NCBI GenBank assembly: GCA_016280445.1
Contig: JAEEGS010000071.1
Location: forward strand, 1 to 64,000
DNA: 64,000 nt
Direction: 5' to 3'
Source: Bacteroidaceae bacterium
Lineage (GTDB): Bacteria > Bacteroidota > Bacteroidia > Bacteroidales > Bacteroidaceae
Each line of letters starts with the position of its first letter. Position 1 is the first letter of the stretch. The translations under genes were made by a program, and so were the position numbers. This document shows, in pieces, positions 33,442 through 42,421 of the stretch. The notes under the pieces are model-generated. The model saw nothing but the letters and a program-made list of their open reading frames with translations, was not told the origin of the DNA and searched no databases.

Positions 33442-34265
33442 TTTTTGTTCAGGAAAAACTTCCTAAAAAATTTGAAGGCGATTTTTGAGCGCTCCAAGAG
33501 GTCTCAAAAGTTGCCTTTTTTGTTCCCGAAAATTTAAAAAATGCTGATTTTTTTAGCGTAAAAATCGTGAACAAAATCTCTTTCATCCAAAATATCGAAC
33601 AAGAATTTTGCCCACCTTTCAGCGGAGTATCAGCACTTTAACTTGCAAAATGGCCGTTCAAAAAGGCTCAATTTTCAATCAAAAATGCGCTCAAAATCAC
33701 CTGTTCGATTCTCGAAAAATGAAGGCAATTTTTCAAAAAATGGGAAGTTGTAAATTTTACATTAACTTCTGTTAAGAGATCAAGTTGTACGATTTTACAA
33801 GATTAAACCACCAAAAGTGTAAAATAAAGTTTACAAATGTAGAGGAAGACATGGGGGTGACCCCGAACGCCAGGGGCACATAAATAACGTTTTACGTTTA
33901 TTAAAGTAAACATTTCAAGTGGTAAAGTCGTGAATATGCAGCATGTTTTCACTCCGTTTAACCTTCTGTTTCTAGGGTTCTTAGCAATGTTTGTTTGTCT
34001 AAAGATGGACTGCGCACTCCTCCAGCATGCCGTTATTCTGCCATTTTTCCCTTATAGATCCTATATGATGTGATTCCTATATGTAATAATCAACAAAGAA
34101 TCAGTATTTTATCTAAAAAGCAGAAAGTGATAGTAGAACACTTCTATACAGGTGTAAATTTACAGAAATTCCAACTTTACAGATAAAAACGCCCCGTCGG
34201 TTTACGGAATACAATTTTAAAAATAGAAAAATAAAATTTAAAGTTACAAAAAGAAAGTGAAAAGT
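33442..34265. other. Gene-free AT-rich stretch with many TTTAC/GTAAA motifs
   Basis: No ORF of 60 codons on either strand and no recognised RNA family. From 33740 to 34215 there are at least ten TTTAC or GTAAA words, often in inverted pairs (GTAAATTTTAC, GTGTAAATTTACAG, TTTTACGTTTATTAAAGTAAAC). A short GC-rich island, GGGGGTGACCCCGAACGCC, lies near 33853. It leads to the HTH gene promoter. Confidence 0.5.
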
Positions 34266-34296
34266 TTTGATAATTCTAAAATAGTCCCTACCTTTG
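34266..34296 (+). promoter_or_regulatory. Promoter of the HTH regulator gene
   Basis: TTTG (34266-34269), 19-bp spacer, TACCTTTG (34289-34296); start predicted near 34303, only about ten bases before the ATG. Confidence 0.8.
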
Positions 34297-34312
34297 TAAA
34301 AACTTTCAAAAT

Positions 34313-34879
34313 ATGACTGATAAGGAAAAAATAGAACTGATCATTCAAGACAAGCACTTGAACAGTACCCAATTCTGCAATGAAGTGGGCATCGTTCAGG
34401 GTACCCTCTCCCACATTCGAAGTGGTCGTACTGAACCCTCCCTCAACATTCTGCGCAGTATCGCCCAGGCGTTCCCCGACATCAACCCTGCATGGTTGTT
34501 TTATGGTGAGGAACCGATGTACAAGAAAACTGACTCGCCTACCCCTGAAGAAGGAGGTGCGGATGACACACATATATATAATAGTGATGCTGGCGACGAA
34601 GTATCTGCTGACAGCCAACTTTCGTTCGCGTTTCCTGGCAATGCGTCCTCTTCTTCGCCGAAGGGAAATCCAATGGTGGGCAACGGGGCTTCTTCTTCCC
34701 TCTCGCAAGGTGGAGGTGCTGCACGCCGTTCTTCCTCGCCGTTGGCTGTGTCCGCTCCTGTGAATGTGCAGGAGATTGTTGCTGAAACATTGAAACAGCA
34801 GCAGAAGCCGCAGCGGAAAGTGGTCGAGGTGCGCATCTTTTTCGATGATGGCACGTTCGAGACCTTCAGCGCCAGTTAG
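34313..34879 (+). CDS. HTH (XRE-like) regulator
   Basis: 188 residues. KIELIIQDKHLNSTQFCNEVGIVQGTLSHIRSGRTEPSLNILRSI is a Cro/C1-type helix-turn-helix at residues ~5-60, followed by FPDINPAWLFYGEEPM, typical of small Bacteroidetes phage-repressor-like proteins. The remaining ~115 residues are Ser/Pro-rich and low in complexity (SSSPKGNP, SSSPLAVSAPV), then a basic-acidic end VRIFFDDGTFETFS. No peptidase domain. Preceded by a long region rich in dyads that may be its operators. Confidence 0.85.
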   Translation: MTDKEKIELIIQDKHLNSTQFCNEVGIVQGTLSHIRSGRTEPSLNILRSIAQAFPDINPAWLFYGEEPMYKKTDSPTPEEGGADDTHIYNSDAGDEVSADSQLSFAFPGNASSSSPKGNPMVGNGASSSLSQGGGAARRSSSPLAVSAPVNVQEIVAETLKQQQKPQRKVVEVRIFFDDGTFETFSAS

Positions 34880-34931
34880 TGTGAGGTGCGTTTTCTGGAG
34901 GGTTTCCTCTCCTGAAAATGAAACATATTTT

Positions 34932-34998
34932 AAGGTTGTTAACAAATAGACTATTTTTAACATTTTAATGTTTGATTGGTTTATTTATTAACAACCTT
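34932..34998. repeat. 11-bp inverted repeat around AT-rich loop
   Basis: AAGGTTGTTAA (34932-34942) and TTAACAACCTT (34988-34998), 45-nt AT loop. May end the HTH gene transcript or be a regulator site. Confidence 0.6.
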
Positions 34999-35097
34999 CT
35001 TTTGCGCAATTTTCCTGTAAAAATAGAAAAAACAGCCTTTTTTATGAGAAAATGTCGAGAGATGTCATCTTTTTTCGAGAAGATGTTGTCTCTTTAC

Positions 35098-35131
35098 AAA
35101 AAAACGTCATCTCTTGGCGGGGAGATGACGT
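35098..35131 (-). terminator. tRNA-Arg terminator
   Basis: Minus strand ACGTCATCTCCCCGCCAAGAGATGACGT followed by TTTTTT; 10-bp perfect stem. A second, related hairpin (GAGATGTCATCTT / AAGATGTTGTCTC) lies next to it at 35055-35092. Confidence 0.82.
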
Positions 35132-35143
35132 ACAAATGGTAAG

Positions 35144-35217
35144 TGACTCGGATGGGACTCAAACCCATGACCTGCAGAACCGGAATCTGATGCTCTATTC
35201 AACTGAGCTACCGAGCC
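35144..35217 (-). tRNA. tRNA-Arg (CCG anticodon)
   Basis: 74 nt. Acceptor GGCTCGG/CCGAGTC (one G-T), D arm GCTC/GAGC, anticodon loop TTCCGGT (anticodon CCG, reads CGG), T arm ATGGG TTTGAGT CCCAT, discriminator A. CCA is not encoded. The first anticodon stem pair is T-C, i.e. mismatched. A likely promoter box TATCTTTG lies at 35317-35324 on the minus strand. Confidence 0.93.
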
Positions 35218-35413
35218 AATAATTGCATTTCGGGTGACAAAGTTAGGAATTTTTGTTGAGATTCTGTATTTTGTTGCAGTTTTTTATTCGATTTTGTGGA
35301 TTTTGTGCTAATTTTGCAAAGATATATGCCCGTCATGGGTCTGTCTGTGGCAGAGAAACCCTGTTTCGACGCGGCATCGTTGAATTTCAACGCGCTTACC
35401 TAATTAGTACCAG

Positions 35414-36562
35414 ATGATGAAAAATAGGATTCTATTAGCGATACTCTTCTTGGGGTGTATGCTGACCATATCTGCCCAATCCCGTGAGCGGCTGCACAAG
35501 CATGGTGACTGGTTCTGGGGTGTGGGTGCCGGATTCAGCCAGTCGTTGGCCGAGAATGCGAAGGGCACCGACTTCATTTCCCGCCAGATGCCTTCCTTCG
35601 ATTTGCTGTTTGGTCACAACTTCACCCCTTCTCTCGGATTCAAGTTGACGGGAGGGATGAACATGCAGGTGTCGCGATGCAGTGAGGCTGCAAAAAAAGC
35701 CATGCCGGAGGTGTATGGCAACGGGAGGTACTCGTTTCGGTGCCTGACGGCCTCTCTGTCGGGCGTTGCCAACCTGACCAATATCTTCTTCGGCTACGAG
35801 GAAGAAAGAGCCATGACGTGCAGTTTTTTTATGGGCGGCGGTGTGATGAAGACGGTTGCCTTCGACCAGAAAATCAACCATTGGAACACGGTGCCTGATG
35901 CGGAGCATCCTTACTACCCTGTGGATGGCTCAGGCGGTTTCTATATCGTGGCTCACGCGGGCTTGCAATGCGATGTGCGTCTTGGCGAGCCCTGGGATTT
36001 GAGCGTGGAATTTCGTGGCAATGCCACCGACAATAAGTACAACGGTGTGGCCAACGGCAACAAGTTGGACTTTTATCTCGACCTGATGGTCAATCTGGTT
36101 TACCACTTCAAGAACGGCAAGCAGCAGTTGCGCCGTTTCCGTGAGCCCAAACGCGGTCTTTATATTGACCCTGTCCTCGTCGACCACACGCGTGACTATC
36201 AGGAGACCGTGCGCTATGGCGAGGCGATGTACACGGAGATTCCTTTCTATGCGGGTTTCTACTATCTGAACACGGCCACCACCAAGCGACTGGAGACGGT
36301 GGCGCGGTTCCTGCAAACCCATCCGCTGGTCAACATCAACATTGTGGGTCATCCCGACATCATGCCTGACGACGATGCTGAGTATCACCGCCATCTGGCT
36401 CAGAAACGCGCAGAAGTGGTTCGTGAGGCGCTCATCAGCAAGTTCAATGTTGACCCGCACCGTCTGCGCACCACCTATGACGACCGTTCCCTGCAGCCTT
36501 ACAAGACCGTGCGCGAATGGGTGCCTGCCGTCAACTTCATCATGGAAGATCCAGGTGATTAA
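35414..36562 (+). CDS. OmpA-family outer membrane protein
   Basis: 382 residues. Signal peptide MMKNRILLAILFLGCMLTISAQ, then an ~220-residue barrel region with alternating aromatic strands (WFWGVGAGFSQSL, FSFRCLTASLSG-like). The last ~110 residues are a divergent OmpA-like peptidoglycan-binding domain: PFYAGFYYLNTATTKRLETVARFLQTHP...IVGHPDIMPDDDAEYHRHLAQKRAEVV. The usual GHTD is GHPD. It should anchor the outer membrane to the wall. No operon partner. Confidence 0.8.
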   Translation: MMKNRILLAILFLGCMLTISAQSRERLHKHGDWFWGVGAGFSQSLAENAKGTDFISRQMPSFDLLFGHNFTPSLGFKLTGGMNMQVSRCSEAAKKAMPEVYGNGRYSFRCLTASLSGVANLTNIFFGYEEERAMTCSFFMGGGVMKTVAFDQKINHWNTVPDAEHPYYPVDGSGGFYIVAHAGLQCDVRLGEPWDLSVEFRGNATDNKYNGVANGNKLDFYLDLMVNLVYHFKNGKQQLRRFREPKRGLYIDPVLVDHTRDYQETVRYGEAMYTEIPFYAGFYYLNTATTKRLETVARFLQTHPLVNINIVGHPDIMPDDDAEYHRHLAQKRAEVVREALISKFNVDPHRLRTTYDDRSLQPYKTVREWVPAVNFIMEDPGD

Positions 36563-36585
36563 AGTTTCGCAAAAAATTCCTCAAA

Positions 36586-36736
36586 GCGTTGCAGTGTTGC
36601 AGTGTTGCAGTTAGAAATTAGGATACCGAAAAATCAAAAGAAAATTTTATATTTATATATTATATATAAATATAAAGCATTTTTTCAAGGGTGTGAACAC
36701 CTCAAAAAAGAACTGCAACGCTGCAACGCTGCAACG
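36586..36736. mobile_element. Hairpin MITE-like element with tandem-repeat TIRs
   Basis: Left end GCGTTGCAGTGTTGCAGTG... (36586-36612) and right end AACTGCAACGCTGCAACGC... (36711-36736) are inverted repeats with 24 of 26 matches, each made of three 9-bp units. The centre has a ~31-bp near-perfect palindrome (TTTATATTTATATATTATAT...) and a GGTGTGAACACC hairpin. About 150 bp, no ORF; no clear target duplication was found. Confidence 0.65.
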
Positions 36737-36763
36737 GAAACTCCATGTCTTTTTCCTGATGTA

Positions 36764-36910
36764 GTTGACAGTTGTTTCTGAACAGGTTGACCACTTACAC
36801 TGGAATCGTTGACACTTTTACTGGAAAGGTTGCCTTTCAGTGTCGATAAATCGACATCGGTGGTCTCGGTAAATCGCGGGTGGGGATGTCGATCTTTCGA
36901 CAGTGGAAGC
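36764..36910 (+). repeat. Degenerate ~22-bp tandem array (seven units)
   Basis: Unit starts GTTGAC 36764, GTTGAC 36786, GTTGAC 36808, GTTGCC 36829, TCGACA 36851, TCGCGG 36874, TCGACA 36897 (steps 22, 22, 21, 22, 23, 23). Ends of units also align (CTGAACAG, CTGGAATC, CTGGAAAG, TCGATAAA, TCGGTAAA, TCGATCTT). It lies upstream of the WYL gene, whose TAACTTTG box is at 37010-37017. Confidence 0.7.
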
Positions 36911-37077
36911 GGTGTGGGGGGGCTGAGCGTGTGGTGCGGCGAAATGTTCAAACGTGTTTTTTTCAGCATTTTTGTGCCCCATAAATTCGTGTATGTCGAA
37001 ATTTGTTCGTAACTTTGTCGTGTCAAAAGAAATGAGGGGCGAGACGGCCCTTCCCCTTCGATTTAATACCTTCCACC

Positions 37078-38016
37078 ATGAATACCCCGACCCTCTTCAA
37101 AGAATACATCTGGCTGGTCAACACCATTTACCACGCAGGAAAAATCTCTCTGGCTGGCATCAACAGCCGCTGGATACGCACAGAGATGAGCGGAGGAATG
37201 CCCCTCTCTCGCTCCACCTGCAACCGCCACAAAGACGCCATCGAGGACATGTTTGGCATCTACATCGACTGCGACCGCAGGAATGGCTACAAGTATTACA
37301 TCGGCAACGAATGTGTGCTGCGCGAAGATAGTGTGCAGAACTGGATGCTGTCCACGTTGACCGTCAACAACCTGGTGAGCGAGAGCATGAGCCTGCAACA
37401 CCGCATCGTGCTCGAAAACATCCCCTCTGACGGCGAACATCTGGAACAGGTCATCAAGGCCATGAAAGAAAACAAAAAGGTGGCTGTTCAATACAGGCGT
37501 TACCAATCAGCCGAGGCCAAGACCTTCACGCTCTCACCCTACTGTATCAAACTCTTCCGTCAACGCTGGTATCTGCTGGGACAGTTCGCCGATGGAGGCT
37601 TCGCCATTTTCTCCTTCGACCGCATAGAAAACATGGTTGTGACAGAAGAATCCTTCGCAATCGACAAGGACTTCAATGCCTCCGACTTCTTCAGCGAATG
37701 CTTTGGTGTGGTGATTGGCGACGGCACTCAACCTGAACGCATCATTCTCCGTGCCTTTGGCAGAGAGAAATACTACCTGCGTGACCTACCCCTGCATCAC
37801 ACTCAGAAGGAACTGAAACCCAAAACACAAGAAGAACATCAACAGCAGGAGGAGCAAGACTTTTCCGATTTCGCCTACTTCCTCCGTCCCACTGCTGACT
37901 TCAAGGGGCATCTCATGTCCAGAGGCGCTTGGCTCAAAGTCCTCGAACCTGAGTGGCTGGCACAAGAAATTTGCCAATGGCACGAGGATTCCATCAAGAG
38001 ATACCAAGAAAAATGA
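37078..38016 (+). CDS. WYL domain transcriptional regulator
   Basis: 312 residues. The N-terminal third is a winged-helix-like region (LSRSTCNRHKDAIEDMFGIYI), then the WYL domain with FRQRWYLLGQF and DRIENMVVTEESF, and the WCX-like C-terminus (ERIILRAFGREKYYLRDLPLH). WYL proteins sense ligands, often nucleic acids, and frequently regulate defence loci. It is 400 bp upstream of mcrBC, with a small membrane protein between. Confidence 0.9.
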   Translation: MNTPTLFKEYIWLVNTIYHAGKISLAGINSRWIRTEMSGGMPLSRSTCNRHKDAIEDMFGIYIDCDRRNGYKYYIGNECVLREDSVQNWMLSTLTVNNLVSESMSLQHRIVLENIPSDGEHLEQVIKAMKENKKVAVQYRRYQSAEAKTFTLSPYCIKLFRQRWYLLGQFADGGFAIFSFDRIENMVVTEESFAIDKDFNASDFFSECFGVVIGDGTQPERIILRAFGREKYYLRDLPLHHTQKELKPKTQEEHQQQEEQDFSDFAYFLRPTADFKGHLMSRGAWLKVLEPEWLAQEICQWHEDSIKRYQEK

Positions 38017-38106
38017 AGAAAAAAATCAAAAAACCTGAAAATATCTAAAACCTGTACCACGATTTGGAACAACATGGGCGTAACTTTGCATCGCGATTCA
38101 AAAAAA

Positions 38107-38313
38107 ATGTCATTCGGTCAAAAAGTTCTGCTTATGGAAACTATCAGAAAAATCATCATCAATGCAGCCCTTGGCGCATTAGTTCTCACCTTCATCCTCT
38201 TCTGGGTGTGTGCAGGCATCGGCATCCAATCCATCTCCATCTATGCCGCCTTCCTCGTCTTCCTCTCCGCATCGGTTTTGCTCGCCGCTTCACCTGTGAG
38301 TAGGGAGGAATGA
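38107..38313 (+). CDS. Small two-helix membrane protein
   Basis: 68 residues from ATG 38107 (an ATG at 38134 would give 59). The ORF-track start at 38074 overlaps the TAACTTTG promoter box (38081-38088). Two hydrophobic helices, INAALGALVLTFILFWVCAGI and IYAAFLVFLSASVLLAA. No domain recognised. Between the WYL regulator and mcrB. Confidence 0.6.
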   Translation: MSFGQKVLLMETIRKIIINAALGALVLTFILFWVCAGIGIQSISIYAAFLVFLSASVLLAASPVSREE

Positions 38314-38425
38314 AAAAACTCTCTCACACATGTATGTGGAATAAATAGAATGTTGTATCTTTGCACAAAATCTTTTACAAACCGATGAAATCGGAATCTA
38401 TTAGTAATAAGACATTTACTTAAGA

Positions 38426-40894
38426 ATGATTATGACAATAAATGAACTCATAAACAACTTTGCTGATCATTTGAAGCAATACGGATTGAACGGAGACCCT
38501 TACCAGCAAGAGTTGTATAAGTGGGACATTATTTCAAAGTATCATGATAGACTGGATACTGATAGCCCAGACTTTGCAAAAACTGTATCAGAAATGAACT
38601 TTCTGAACCTTTGGTATGCGGGCAATCAACGTAAGGCTATGCAGAACTTTGTGAAGTATGAACCCGAAGAATATCGTGCTCTTCATCAACTTCTTTATGA
38701 TGAGACCCAACCTTTACAAATGCGCGTAACGGCATTTACAGAAGGCTGTGATAGGCTTTGGGACACCAAGATAAAGCAGTATTTTCCAAATCAGGGAACC
38801 AGCTCATGCTGTGATGAGCGTCTAATCAGTTGCTTCCTTGCCGTCAAATATCCTGAGAAATATACATTCTATAAGAATGATGTTTATCTCAACCTCTGCG
38901 AGTTATTTGGTGTGGAGTCAAAAAAAGCAGGACAGAAGTTAGTCCATTTCTATGATTTGTTGAATGAAAAGGTAATTCCACTTGTCAAGTCTAATGTTGA
39001 ACTTTGTGAAATGGTCGATACAGAAGTAAGCCAACACGGATACCTAAAGAGTTTACCATTAACAGCTCAGACAGTATTGTGGAACTATGTCAGTAAATCA
39101 CGTAAGAATGGCAAACAACAGGTTTGGCTTTTCCTTGGAGGAAAGGACGCATATGATTATCATTTTGATGAAATGTATAATGATGGCGTAATGGCTCTAT
39201 GTGGTTGGGATAAGGTCGGTGATTTGAGCGATTGTCCAGATAAAGAAAGTATTGACAAGAGAAGAGAAAGTGTGAACGAATATCAGTTCAATACGGGCAA
39301 TCTGACAGGTATGCTACATGCCATAGCTAATGAGATGAAAGAAGGTGACATCGTGCTGGCAAAATATAGCAAGTCTGATGTTGTCGGAATGGGAATTGTA
39401 ACAGGTGATTATCGATATGATGAAACATCTGTTTATGGAAAACATTGCAGAGATATGTCTTGGACGCATAAAGGATTATGGCATTGCGCTTCCATCCTGA
39501 AGGAGTTCGGACAACAGGATTTTCCTGCAAAAGCGCTAACCAATGTTACTAAATCCAAATATATCCCCCCAATAATAGAAATGATAGAGGGTGAAAACAA
39601 ACAATATAATAATACTCAGACATTAGAAGCCATGATGGAAGAATTAGAAATACTCAAACAAAAGAAACAGATTATTCTTCAAGGTGCTCCAGGCACAGGT
39701 AAGACATATAAAACAGCTGCCATAGCCGTAGGTATGTGTAATCCGACCTTCTCTGATTTTGAAGACCACCAAAAGGTGATGGAAGAGTATGAAAGATTGC
39801 AGGATAAAGGTCAAATAGCCTTCTGCACATTCCATCAGTCTATGGACTATGAAGACTTTATCGAGGGATTGAAGCCAGAGGTCAAGGGCAATGCTGTGGA
39901 GTATAATGTGGAGAATGGCATATTCAAAACCATCTGTGAGTTGGCGCAGACTAAAGAAAATGCAGACATTGCAACTTGCATAGATAAATATCTCCAGACC
40001 ATAAAAGGGTATGAGAATAAAAAGACTATTCCCACATTGTCTGGAAAGTCTGAGTTGTATGTGTGGTGGACTGAGGGCAATGACACCATCAGTACACGCA
40101 GCGTATTGTCAAAGAGTGAAAAAGGAGATCTGTACTCACCATCACCCCTTAACATAGAGAAGGTTAAGATGCAGGCACTTGGTGAAGGTGTGGAGAACAA
40201 CTGGCGACATTATGCCCAGGCATTCATCAATGCAGTGAAGAAGGAATACAATTTAGAGAATCAGGTTTCTGATAAGCCATACGTACTTATCATCGATGAA
40301 ATAAACCGCGGCAATGTTTCCAAGATATTTGGAGAACTTATCACGTTGCTTGAAGCAGACAAGCGTAGTGGAGGTGGTTCACATCATATCAGCTTGAAGT
40401 TACCTTATTCTAAGGATGACTTCTCCGTTCCTTCAAATCTCTACATCATTGGTACGATGAATACTACCGACCGTTCGACTGGTACTATTGATTATGCTGT
40501 TCGTCGTCGCTTTGCGTTTGTTACATTGGAATCCAGAGCCGATGTTATCGAGAACTGGTGTAACGCTCAGTCTGTACCTTCCGATGTTAAGAAGGCGGCT
40601 CTTGCCTTGTTTGCTCAGATTAACGGCTTAGGCAAGCATGATAACAGTTCTTTCATTGCAAAACACAAAGCTTCTGATTTCGAGTTAGAAGATTTGAAGG
40701 TCGGCCACAGTTACTTTATGGCAAAAGACATGTCGAGTCTCAAACTGAAGATGCGCTATGAGGTCGTTCCCCTTATTAAGGAATACATCAAAGATGGCAT
40801 TCTTAGAAGTATGTCAAATGATGATAAATACTTTGATAGCTGGCAGAATGCAGAGTGCTATAATCCCGCAACAACATATTTCATGGCAGAATAA
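38426..40894 (+). CDS. mcrB: McrB-like AAA+ GTPase subunit of a modified-base restriction system
   Basis: 822 residues. The AAA+ module has ILQGAPGTGKTYK (Walker A), YVLIIDEINRGNVSKIFGEL (Walker B region) and GTMNTTDRSTG with RRRFAF (sensor and arginine blocks), as in McrB. The first ~390 residues differ from E. coli McrB; residues ~225-350 (VWLFLGGKDAYDYHFDEM, GDIVLAKYSKSDVVGMGIV) look like a PUA/EVE-type modified-base reader by eye. McrB recognises methylated or otherwise modified DNA and drives McrC cleavage. AT-rich compared with neighbours. Its stop overlaps the mcrC start by one base (TAATG). A TATCTTTG box lies at 38356-38363. Confidence 0.92.
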   Translation: MIMTINELINNFADHLKQYGLNGDPYQQELYKWDIISKYHDRLDTDSPDFAKTVSEMNFLNLWYAGNQRKAMQNFVKYEPEEYRALHQLLYDETQPLQMRVTAFTEGCDRLWDTKIKQYFPNQGTSSCCDERLISCFLAVKYPEKYTFYKNDVYLNLCELFGVESKKAGQKLVHFYDLLNEKVIPLVKSNVELCEMVDTEVSQHGYLKSLPLTAQTVLWNYVSKSRKNGKQQVWLFLGGKDAYDYHFDEMYNDGVMALCGWDKVGDLSDCPDKESIDKRRESVNEYQFNTGNLTGMLHAIANEMKEGDIVLAKYSKSDVVGMGIVTGDYRYDETSVYGKHCRDMSWTHKGLWHCASILKEFGQQDFPAKALTNVTKSKYIPPIIEMIEGENKQYNNTQTLEAMMEELEILKQKKQIILQGAPGTGKTYKTAAIAVGMCNPTFSDFEDHQKVMEEYERLQDKGQIAFCTFHQSMDYEDFIEGLKPEVKGNAVEYNVENGIFKTICELAQTKENADIATCIDKYLQTIKGYENKKTIPTLSGKSELYVWWTEGNDTISTRSVLSKSEKGDLYSPSPLNIEKVKMQALGEGVENNWRHYAQAFINAVKKEYNLENQVSDKPYVLIIDEINRGNVSKIFGELITLLEADKRSGGGSHHISLKLPYSKDDFSVPSNLYIIGTMNTTDRSTGTIDYAVRRRFAFVTLESRADVIENWCNAQSVPSDVKKAALALFAQINGLGKHDNSSFIAKHKASDFELEDLKVGHSYFMAKDMSSLKLKMRYEVVPLIKEYIKDGILRSMSNDDKYFDSWQNAECYNPATTYFMAE

Positions 40895-42187
40895 TGCAAG
40901 AACACGAAAAGATACCATACGATTCCTTGTCCTTTCAAGAGTATTGGGGAGAAGGAATGCGTCTTCCAGGCCAAAGCAAAGGTCTGGACAGATGGTTCTT
41001 TCAGTGGCAATGGCGTAATAGCCCCATTAAAGACGACGAACAAGATTCTGACAGGCCGGTTGTAACGGAGTCAGGCTATTATGCTTCATATGTTATAGGT
41101 GCACAGTGGTTTGATGAAGCAAAAACCATGCCTCTTGTTATAACAACTAAGCATGGTTGTGATCGTGTTGACTTCTTAAAGATGTTTAGCGTCTGTTTCA
41201 ATAGTGGCATTGAGGCCAAAGAGTTCTCCAAGATATATGCTGTTGATATGGAGGCTCCCCGTATCAAGGCACCAGAACTTAAGAGTGTTCTTAGTCCCCT
41301 TATTGTTGCCCATTTCCTTTCTATTGTCAGGGAGATTGTCAAAAAGAGGATTAAAGAAAGACTATGTGCAGCGTGAAGATAACCTTAAAAAAGTCAGGGG
41401 ACGTATTGACATTTCCAGGAATGAGCGCATGAACATTTTGAAGAAGCGATTTGACAAGGTGTTTTGTCATTACCAAGAGTATTCAGAGGACACGTTAGAG
41501 AACAGGTTAATAAAGAAAGCGCTCATGTTCTCTCATCAGGTTTTGCAGATTGCAGGAATCTCCGAAAGCCTTCTTTCTCTGCAGCATACCATACATGAGT
41601 GCTTGTCTGCTTTTAGCAAGGTTGGCGATCAAATTGAAGTTTGGGAAGTCAAGGCTATCAAACATCACAAAATATTCAAGGAATACGATGATGCGATCAG
41701 GCTTGCTCAGATGATTCTTCATCGCTATGACTACAATATCACCAATATCACTACTGCTGAAGAAGAGTATTGTCCCGTCTTCTGGGTTGATATGGCGATG
41801 TTGTATGAGCATTATGTATTAGGATTGCTTCGTGAAGCTTACGGAGAAAAGATACATTATCAGGTACATGGTCATACTGGCTATCCAGACTTTGTTTGTT
41901 ATTCGCCTAAAGTTGTATTGGACACGAAGTACATACCAAGGTTTGAATACGGCAATCTTGATACTTATATTGTCCGTCAACTGAGTGGATATAGTCGTGA
42001 TAAAAGGATATTTCCAACAAAGCCGGAATCAAATATTCCATGCGTGATCATTTATCCAATAGAAGGTGAGGAAGAAAATCCTTTCAAGAAGAAGCAGCTG
42101 GAAGACTTCCTAAATGTAGAAGACCGTTGTCTTTGGAGTTTCCATAGAATCGCAGTTCCATTACCTTTCTTGGATGAATCAAAATAG
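40894..42187 (+). pseudogene. mcrC: McrC endonuclease subunit, frameshifted
   Basis: Two ORFs cover one protein. 40894-41376 gives the McrC N-terminus (FSKIYAVDMEAP, LIVAHFLSIVREIVKK) and then runs out of frame to a stop. 41204-42187 in the +1 frame resumes with RGLKKDYVQREDNLKKVRGRIDIS, a conserved McrC block, and the PD-(D/E)xK nuclease (PDFVCYSPKVVLDTKY). The switch falls in the five-A tract at 41341-41345 (GTCAAAAAGAGG); removing one A gives a continuous ~430-codon McrC. This is either a real inactivating mutation, a phase-variable tract, a programmed +1 shift or a sequence error. Confidence 0.85.
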
Positions 42188-42421
42188 AAATATGCCTACA
42201 TCCATGGACATACCAGTCCCAGCTGTTTCTCCCATGATAACCCCAGCTGTTCATTTCTTCTTTATGTAGAGGTAACTCGATTTCCGTGTTTTCCTCAACA
42301 TTGGAATTCTGTAACAAAGGATGGGTCAGATACGGGAAATTTCTGTTGTAGAGAGATTTTTTGTGTTTTGTAACAATTCCTCCCAAAAAGTTGTTAATTT
42401 GCCGCCACGTTCTTCGAAGCC

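Noticed and set aside
35045-35135. Hairpin cluster as a toxin-antitoxin RNA or small RNA gene
   Set aside because: The better explanation is one or two terminators of the tRNA-Arg gene; no ORF or promoter supports more.
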